A DNA stretch of 64,000 nucleotides. It comes from Enchytraeus crypticus (lineage: Eukaryota > Annelida > Clitellata > Enchytraeida > Enchytraeidae). Of the stretch, positions 57,339 through 64,000 are shown piece by piece. Location of the stretch: positions 397,501 through 461,500 of the forward strand of contig CAJHZI010000445.1 of the NCBI GenBank assembly GCA_905160935.1, written 5' to 3'. A program made the position numbers and the translations under genes. Below the pieces are notes generated by a model that did no database searches, was not told the origin of the DNA, and saw only the letters and a program-made list of their open reading frames with translations. Numbering within the stretch: the stretch's first letter is position 1; every line of letters begins with the position of its first letter.

Positions 57339-57423
57339 ATGTTATTTGCTGGAAAATTACGAATCTTTACAATATGTTTGGTCGTTTTGCTGCATAAAGA
57401 GCTGAACACGGTATCTCTTCAAG
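57339..57423 (+). CDS. Skeletor-like exon 1: signal peptide
   Basis: Starts at ATG 57339 and codes for 28 residues plus one base before GTATGT. The N-terminus has a basic residue pair (GKLR) followed by the hydrophobic core IFTICLVVLL, typical of a signal peptide. There is no closer in-frame ATG. Gene identity comes from the later exons. Confidence 0.75.
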
Positions 57424-60400
57424 GTATGTGATCTTCAATGATATCTGGACATTTCATTCAATAGATACACAAAAATATACAACTTACAACTACACAAAAC
57501 GTAGGGCCTATTCTCAGTATTTTCTAGAAGCTCCGGTAGAAATTTCTTTAGTGTGTTGTAGTTAACAATCGCAGGCGTTTTCAATCTAACATAAGAACTT
57601 TAGCTAACAACTCCATGCAACAACTAACTCTAAGCTCATTCTAATATGTTCCACAACTTTCGTAACTCTTATGTGGCTGATATATTTTCACGACAGTTCA
57701 TGGTCCAGTGCTGCACACTTTCACCTAATTTGATTGAAATACATGGAGCAGAAGTCTAATCATGCCCTCTTTTGTATTTAACCCTGCTTTTAGTGATTAA
57801 ATGTTTAAATTGTACATATTCCATATTAATGTATATTTCAAGTGGCCCTGAAAAAGGCCGTTTGATCATCCAATGAAAGGATTCCAAAATATTAAATGTT
57901 CGATACATTGTAATAAAGAAGACGAGGCAAACTATCCTTCAGAAAATGTTTTTACATTGCAATGGTTCATGTGTTCCCTCTTTCTAAGTTATTTTAATGA
58001 ACTGTTCACTACTTAAGATTTTGCTTTGGTTTGGCTTGTTTTGATTGTTTTGGTTTGGCTTGCAGTGAAGAGCAAGTTCAAATCTAACTTGAACTGGCGA
58101 AAAGTAAATTTGAATTTTACAGAGTCTAAGCTTTACCTCTATCGTCAGATACGTCTCTAATATTAATAAAGACCTAACAATGATGTACACATTATATCCA
58201 ATATAATGAGCCAGTTTTGTCTGTCAGAATTAACGCAGACGTCATAAAGTCATATTTATAATTCCTTAACATTTACGCTAATGACAGCTCTGTCATTCTA
58301 CGAGTATTGAATGGAGCGCACTAAAAGCCTATACTATATACAGGGTGAGTAAAAAAAGTGATAACACCTGCAAAAAGTTTGAATATCTCAGGCTATTGTT
58401 AATATTTTCAAAGCAAACTTTTACCAATTACTAAAAGACTAATTTTTGATAGGGTGGCAAATTTCAGCCATTTTAATCTATGGATTGGCCAGATATACAA
58501 GTTGAAGCAGAGCAACCCCCCATTTTTTACCTAAAAATGTACGTTTGCTACAACGGTAAGGGCAAATTGCAATTCCTTGGCGAGAAGGAAAAGGTAAACG
58601 CTCAGTATTACGTCAATACTTTACTTCCCAAGCTGTTTGATGATTGAAATGCTCTTCTACCGAATGGTTTCATCTTTCAGCAGGATGGTGCTCCGGCTTA
58701 TGCATCTCGTCATGCACAGGAATGGATCAGCGAGAGAAATCCGCATCTCATCATGAAGAGTGAATGGACTCCAAACTCTTCCGATCAAAATCCTCTGGAT
58801 TACCATGTCTGGAAAACCATTCTGCATCTCTATCAGAAACATCACTCGAAGCCTAAAGCAAGGCAGAACTGCAGGAAGTGCTAACATCAATTTGGGAGAG
58901 ACTGCCCAAACTGGAATCAACAAGGCTCTCCTAGCGTTTCGAAAGCTGCTGCAGTCCTGAAAAGCAACTGGAGGATAGCATATCGAATAGGCAGTAATGC
59001 TAGCAGATACAACTGGTTCTTTCTGAACCACCACAACGACCCTTTTCTGAGCTAAAATAAAAATAAAATAAAATAAAATTTTTATTTACAGTACGTTCAA
59101 AAATGGGGGCTGCTCTGATAAAACTTTCATAATTGGCCAATCTATATACCAAAATTTATGAAAATTGGCCACCCCATAAGAAATTAGTCCTTTAGTGTTT
59201 GGTAAAAGTTTGATTTGAAAATATTATCAGTAGCCTGAGATATTCAAACTTTTTTAGGAGTTATCACTTTTTTTACTCACCCTGTATGAGTGATTCGAAA
59301 ACCCTATAGGCCGTAAAGCTTAAAAAGCGAAATTAGAAAAGCAAAATAAAATAAGGTTGCAATAAAGTTCATAGCGCGAACAAGTCCAGTAAAGTTAATA
59401 GCTAAATTACGATTGAGTACCCTACTATCGAAATTTACAAATTGTGTTCTTAATATTGTATGATATACCTTTGCAAGTTTATCATTTTAAATATTTATTA
59501 TGACACTTGAATAGTTTGTAGGCCTATCTACTTACAATAATGCATGTTATATTTTGCGAATTTATAAAGTAAAGGTTATTATAGGTGCCTAGAGCCTTAG
59601 GTTTATCCTGTCTTAGCTCTTACTTGTTTTATTATTGCACAGGTCTATACTTGATATTTTTTGCAAGATAAACACTAAACATTAAATATTCACAATTTTA
59701 TTCAATTAGATGCTACTCCATACTACGGAAAAAAAGTGGGTGACCTGAGCGAGTTTTCACATGGGGTCCATGGAATGGTTTATGTAGTAGATGACCGGCG
59801 CGTTTTTATCAAACGATTTTCATACGACGGGCTTGCTCCAGGTATTCGATTTTTAAACTAATTTATGTAGCCTAATCAGATCCGTGATTTGAAATAGGAA
59901 ATTTGAGAGTAATATTATACTATAGCCCAGTTCAATGCCAATAATAATAGCACAATCTCAGTTTAGTGGATTGACTATATAATTCATTGATTAATCGATA
60001 AGTATGTCTTAATAGCGTAGGGGTGACGTCATGAAGTTTTAAATGACTGATCCTGAGGTGAATTGAACCCTCGTGGGCTCGAATCCCACGAAAATCTCGG
60101 ACATTCACTGGACTGGTTATACGGAAAATAGTCTAAATTGCCTAACGGTTTAAACATGTGGTATTATAAGTGCTAGATATCAACACAGTTGATCATTTCA
60201 CTGTAATGCGTGCTTACTTTACTTCAAATCTCTCTTTGATGAGTGATGTGACGCTGAGACGAAGTGCCGAATCAATCGCTCAGAAAGCGATAAGCTGCGA
60301 CACCTGTGCGTGCTCGTCGCAATGAACGCATCTGTCGAATTTGCTTGACGATCTTCCTATCATAATCATGGAAAGCGATTGCATCAACGCCTAAAGTCGC

Positions 60401-61723
60401 TTAGCGCATTTGGTGGACTTGCACCTTTTACAAGATTTGGAATGCAAACTATAGGCTACATTTAGAAATGTATAACAATAGATCTGCGAAATGTGGATAG
60501 GCCTATTTATGGATTGTGTCATAAAATTCACTGATACTTATAGAGTTATTAATTTAAGATTATTCTACTGTCTAAAGGTTTGTTTTCAATTGAACTAGTG
60601 TAATCGTGACAAATATTTCTGACTGCGGAGAGCTAAGTGGAGAGCTAAAAATGAAGATTCTCCTGTGTATTACAATATTTGAAAGTAGCATTTAAAATGT
60701 TATAGTAATATTGACTCAAAAATATTAATATTTTCATGGTATATATACTATGTCAAATTGAATGCTTTTCTCGTTATATGTAGCCGCATATTTCTGGATT
60801 GGATTGAAAGGAAAATCAAACTCACAACCAGACAAATCCGGCTTCTCAACGCCAGACGAAAACGGAAGGTTGGAATGTAACTAAATCAACTTATTGTGAG
60901 ATTTATTTGATCTATTTGTCACTTGAAAATACATTAACAAATAGCTCTACCGAATGAGTGGCAGTCATTAGCTCACTATCTCAGTAGCTGTTAAAGTTAC
61001 AGTGAAATTACCTTGTTAAGTTATATATTTAATCCGATTGCATCGATGCTACGGATTTTAGTCGTTTAATTCACATCTTTCTCTCTACCTCTTTCTCTCT
61101 CTTAGTGCACTGCCCACTGGCAGGTCCATGGTATATAACGCCTCCACTCTTCTCTGTTTGACGCTTTCCTCTTAATTTCCACATATGCGTGAGTCTTTAA
61201 ATCATCTGACATACCTAATCTCGGCCTGCCCCTGCCTCTTTTCTTTCTGTCCTTCTTTCTTTGCCTGCCTAATTGGGTGGCAAACATTAAAGTGTACAGA
61301 GTGGCAGACTCTAAATTGCTACAAAAGTCAAATAATGCCCATTCTAATAGACTTCTATCTCTGATCTAATTAATAATCCTCAAATTGTTATGCTACTGTA
61401 TCGTATGACATGTCTATTTGAGACTCATATATCTAATTAATAATAAATTAAGAAGAAAGAAGAACTCTCTAATAATATATCTATTTTCATTAAACTTCCG
61501 CTGCTGGTGTTCTATGTATTTTCAACATTTCTTTGACTTCTGCCTCTAATATGGCAACTGTCCTTAGACTTCTGATCATAACTGCGGTAAAGTTTATTGA
61601 TTCTGTATTAGTGTGGAGAAAATAACGCGCAGCTACAGCGATGAGAGCTTGGTGCTGACGATGATCTCAGGTATCCGCACCTCTGATCTACTCTGGCTTT
61701 CAGTCTGGTGCAAGAAGTTCCAG
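57339..61723 (+). CDS. Skeletor-like DM13-domain gene, 5' end (multi-exon, partial)
   Basis: Four spliced exons encode a signal peptide and most of a DM13 domain. DM13 domains occur in Drosophila Skeletor isoforms B/C and related extracellular proteins, usually with a DOMON domain; DM13 is thought to bind redox or heme partners, but this is not established for this gene. The joined protein starts MLFAGKLRIFTICLVVLLHK, then PYYGKKVGDLSEFSHGV, VFIKRFSYDGLAPG, AAYFWIGLKG and LLWLSVWCKKF. This follows the family order YYGKxxGxL, HGVxGxVYxVD, FIKxFxYDG, AYFxxG, SVWC. The VNFG-type end of the domain and everything downstream lie past 61723, probably beyond the window. Phases agree at all junctions (1, 1, 2, 0). 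Confidence 0.88.
57424..58340. other. Intron 1 of the Skeletor-like gene, left part
   Basis: AT-rich. Holds an isolated histone-type stem-loop sequence on the minus strand (57844-57859) and a ttttgg-ttggct(t)g repeat near 58020-58065. Nothing else is recognised. Confidence 0.35.
57844..57859 (-). promoter_or_regulatory. Isolated histone-type stem-loop sequence
   Basis: Minus strand GGCCTTTTTCAGGGCC with AAC before and AC after. The surrounding sequence does not match the mariner elements well and no histone gene is seen next to it. It may be a relic of another related element. Confidence 0.4.
58341..59284 (+). mobile_element. D37D mariner-like element family 2, copy 2
   Basis: 944 bp flanked by TA on both sides. 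Ends CAGGGTGAGTAAAAAAAGTG and, inverted, CAGGGTGAGTAAAAAAAGTG: the first 20 bases of both arms are identical. The interior reads AQYYVNTLLPKLFDD-stop, GFIFQQDGAPAYASRHAQEW, EWTPNSSDQNPLDYHVWKT. QQDGAP and PLDY are intact with 37 residues between the aspartates, but there is a stop after LFDD and the N-terminal half is missing. Confidence 0.88.
59038..59053 (+). promoter_or_regulatory. Decayed histone-type stem-loop in mariner element copy
   Basis: GACCCTTTTCTGAGCT at the position equivalent to 31129-31144; the stem has decayed at several pairs. Confidence 0.4.
59285..59709. other. Intron 1 of the Skeletor-like gene, right part
   Basis: AT-rich, nothing recognised. Confidence 0.3.
59710..59841 (+). 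CDS. Skeletor-like exon 2: DM13 first half
   Basis: A 132-nt exon, phase 1 to 1. It contains YYGKKVGDLSEFSHGVHG, MVYVVDDRRVFIKRF and SYDGLAPG, the canonical first half of a DM13 domain. Acceptor TTCAATTAG, donor GTATTC. Confidence 0.9.
60002..60221 (+). mobile_element. tRNA-derived SINE, copy 4
   Basis: The A-box TAGCGTAGGGG fits the pol III consensus TRGYNNANNNG, and the B-box region gtgggctcgaatcccacg follows at the usual distance. The body is as in the other copies. Confidence 0.85.
60222..60783. other. Intron 2 of the Skeletor-like gene
   Basis: 60235-60415 is richer in GC than its surroundings (several cgc/gcg-rich words); no family recognised. The rest is AT-rich. Confidence 0.3.
60784..60868 (+). 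CDS. Skeletor-like exon 3: DM13 middle
   Basis: An 85-nt exon, phase 1 to 2, reading AAYFWIGLKGKSNSQPDKSG and then FSTPDENGR. The AYFW-x-G motif and the following variable loop with D-E-x-G are typical of DM13. Confidence 0.9.
61078..61255 (-). mobile_element. LINE family A, 3' end, minus strand
   Basis: (CT)-rich tract then tagtgcactgcccactggca and, in translation on the minus strand, KKRGRGRPRLGMSDDLKTHA, YVEIKRKAS and EEWRRYIPWTCQWAVH. 5'-truncated. Confidence 0.85.
61612..61723 (+). CDS. Skeletor-like exon 4: DM13 last part (SVWC)
   Basis: A 112-nt exon, phase 2 to 0, reading VEKITRSYSDESLVLTMISG and then IRTSDLLWLSVWCKKFQ, with a GTATGT donor. The (D/L)-x-W-x-SVWC-x-x-F motif carries the invariant cysteine of DM13. 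The following exon should begin with a VNFG-like sequence and is not seen before 64000. A LINE-B copy lies in this intron. Confidence 0.9.
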
Positions 61724-61924
61724 GTATGTTAACTAGTGACTGTAGAGGCAACTTTCTGTTTCTTTAAAAATGTCTTAAAAAGTCTATTTGATGGACGGTT
61801 TGCTGATAAATTTTCTAAACAATTTTAGTCAATTGAATCATAATCTTAGACCTGACATGTTGTAGATTACTTATTTGAATTATTTGTATAAAAGTTTACC
61901 ATTTAAAACTTGTTTTAATTGTTA

Positions 61925-63022
61925 AGGCTTAAGTGATGCTCAGAGTGGAGAAGGCCTATGCTAATATTCCGAGTGAACTGGTGTGGGAAGTTCTGAAGAA
62001 GAGGAAAGTGAACAGGAGATGTTGAGAATTTGAGAAAATCAAAGATAAGTACAGCTGGGTAAGGATTAGTGTGAGAGTAGAGAGTGAACACTCGGAGAGT
62101 TTGAGATGAAGATTGGGCTACACCAAAGCTCAGCCCTAAGGCATATTTATATTTTTGATTATGGATGAGTTGCTTAAGGGAGTCATTAGGGAGGCTCCGT
62201 GGTGCATGATATTTGCAGATGATCTGGTGATAGTTGGAGACACTGTGGAGAAGCGAAAATTGAAATTGAAAAAATTGAAAATTGTAAAAACTGAAAAGCG
62301 AAATTGAGAGAGTAAGCGAGATGTTTGAAAACGTCAGAGAAGCATTGGAAAGTTGGAGAGTAGATGGAAGTGTGAGATGACAAACGGAGATAGAATAATA
62401 AGCCAGAGGGAGGAGCTAAGAAGATAAGTATTTGGGGTAAGACTTTAAATAATTGGAGTCTATAATAGAGGTTGATGGAGAGTTGAAAAGGAGATTATTT
62501 GTAGTATTTTGGCTGGATGAGCAAAGTGGAGGGCAGCTAGTGGAGTGTGATTGGAAAATACCATTAAAATTGAATGGCTAATTTTATAGTTCTGTGGTAA
62601 GGCCAGTAATGATGTATGGTTTAGAGTGTTAGGTACTAAAAATGGAACATGTAGAAAGTTGGCATGTGGCAGAAATGAGACTTTTACGTCTATTGTGTGG
62701 TATAACTAGGAAGGACAGAATAGAAAATGAATACGTGAGCAGGAATTAGTGTAGAGGGGATAAAGGATAGGCTCAGTCGAGATTGAGATGGTATGGGCAT
62801 ATTGTGTGAAAGGCAGATGAGGATGTAGTAAAGAGAGCTTGGAAGGAAGAGCTGGATGTTAAGCTAGAAAGAAGCAGACCACAACTGACGCGGGATGCGG
62901 TGATTAAGAAGGACATGAAAAATAGGGGATTGACTGTGTGTTACGGGGAGAGAGGATTGGAGTATGTCTATTCGTATCACAACCCCAGTTAAACTGGGAT
63001 TTAAGGGAATATGATGACGAGG
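61925..63022 (+). mobile_element. LINE family B (RTE-like), decayed copy in a Skeletor-like intron
   Basis: Reads TLGEFEMKIGLHQSSAL, APWCMIFADDLVIVGDTVE with an intact FADD catalytic box (62212-62223), then a VVRPVMMYGLEC block and HVAEMRLLRLLCGITRKDRI. It ends in gtatcacaaccccagttaaa, ctgggatttaaggga and a short GAT tail. Stops and frameshifts are frequent. A gaaaattg-rich local expansion (62255-62300) lies right after the catalytic box. Confidence 0.85.
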
Positions 63023-64000
63023 TTAAGTCTGTGTGCTTTACCTCAAGAGTACCATACCAACAAACCGGTATAAATTAATGTTGATGCGGATATTCAAGAA
63101 CGTAGCATCTTAATTGCTTATTAGACAAGCGGACCAATTAAATCACCAACTAACTAATGTTGAACTGAAAATTAATTACTGTTGAATTAAATTTTGGAGA
63201 CAAAAAATTACAAAATCTTATCCTACAGAAAATCTATCAAAGGTTTGCACAATATCAGAAAGTTCATATGATTTTCTGCGCCAACACAGTGAAATTCTCA
63301 GCCACGAGGTTTTCGATCTTGTAGGTGTATTTCATACCTTGCCTCATTTGATCTCATTTTTACTTCGGTTTTTGTATATTCAGTTGTCATCCTGTAGTGC
63401 TTTTGCGTCTGTTGGCGCAGAATCCATTTGAGACGTCAGTGGCATAGTACTGATGCCTTTGCCACACATTTGACCTTGAGCCCCTAATTGTATTAGTGAA
63501 TCAAGCGCTGACCTAGTTAATCCGCCCACACACACATGCTTGCTCGTACTAATTAGCCCGAAGTATTAGTGGATGTATACGTCATGTGATTATAGCACTT
63601 AAGTGGATGTTACTAATTAGCCCGAGTAGAGCGATTGACCATACTTAAGTACGTCATGTGACAACCAGATGTTACCAATTAGGCCGATGTGAACGATGTG
63701 TAAGTGGATGTTACTAATTAGCCCGAAGAGCAATTGTAAGTAGATCAAACCAATTTTTGACAAACTAAATTATTCATTCAGATTAAGAGGAGCAGGGGGT
63801 TCTCACCAGATGATTCACTGTATTATAAATAATTAAACTATTTCATTCTGACTAATTAGGTCAAAGTTACAGAAAACTGAATAAAATGCGAGCTAACTTG
63901 CTTCAATCATTCATTCGCACAAAAGTTTTCAACGTAATCGACATTTCTGGTATTCAAGTAAGTTATTATTTTGTAACTTTTGTCTTTACTATAAAATTTT
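63023..64000. other. Intron of the Skeletor-like gene (to window end)
   Basis: 63270-63335 is shared with 10050-10125. 63545-63730 holds four spaced copies of TACTAATTAGCCCGA. No DM13 continuation exon (VNFG-like) was found. Confidence 0.4.
63545..63730. repeat. Interspersed array of TTACTAATTAGCCCGA
   Basis: Four copies at about 63547, 63610, 63673 (variant taccaattaggccga) and 63711, several preceded by agtggatgt; cgtcatgtga occurs twice between them. Spacing is 38-63 bp, so it is an imperfect higher-order repeat. Confidence 0.75.

Noticed and set aside
58657..59034. 125-codon minus-strand frame
   Set aside because: Antisense of the mariner transposase remnant, whose plus-strand motifs (QQDGAP, PLDYHVW) are clear.
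60235..60415. GC-richer block as a possible gene or CpG island
   Set aside because: Too short, no open frame or repeat family recognised, and only a weak resemblance to 47280-47340.

Overview
This is a repeat-rich, AT-rich window of an animal nuclear genome. It has GT-AG introns of several kilobases, many decayed LINE, mariner, hAT and SINE copies, and no bacterial-type operons. The repeat content (an LINE whose tail ends in (GA)n, D37D mariner-like elements, a 5S-derived SINE) and the two host genes suggest an arthropod with a large genome, probably an insect. A cockroach-like genome is my best guess, but the species is inference.

Two host genes lie on the + strand. (1) From 2459 to 45149 runs the 3' half of a Myb-binding protein 1A / Pol5 family gene (nucleolar, DNA polymerase phi-like HEAT-repeat protein). 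I place 18 exons; splice phases are consistent from exon to exon, and the protein segments line up in order with the vertebrate MYBBP1A protein. About 45 residues between 36943 and 40108 are not located. The N-terminal half lies left of the window. (2) From 57339 to 61723 is the 5' end of a Skeletor-like gene: a signal-peptide exon followed by three exons that encode almost all of one DM13 domain. It continues to the right.

Mobile DNA fills the introns and the 12 kb between the genes. LINE family A has about a dozen copies (best at 27715-29883). LINE family B has a (GAT)n tail (10760-11785, 61925-63022 and tails). Several CR1/L2-like LINE fragments are on both strands. Five mariner-like elements fall into three families, with long inverted repeats and TA target duplications. 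Two hAT-type MITEs have perfect 8-bp target duplications. An 846-bp fold-back element sits inside an (AT)n tract. There are two SINE families, one tRNA-derived and one 5S rRNA-derived. A decayed copy of a dispersed arthropod gene-like repeat (12655-16210) is itself split by an inserted block.

The most unusual signal is a histone-mRNA-type 3' stem-loop found repeatedly in the mariner-like elements, downstream of the transposase reading frame and, in one family, mirrored in both terminal repeats. Also notable are tandem partial copies of host exons and splice acceptors inside the introns of the MYBBP1A-like gene (exon 4, the penultimate exon and the last exon).
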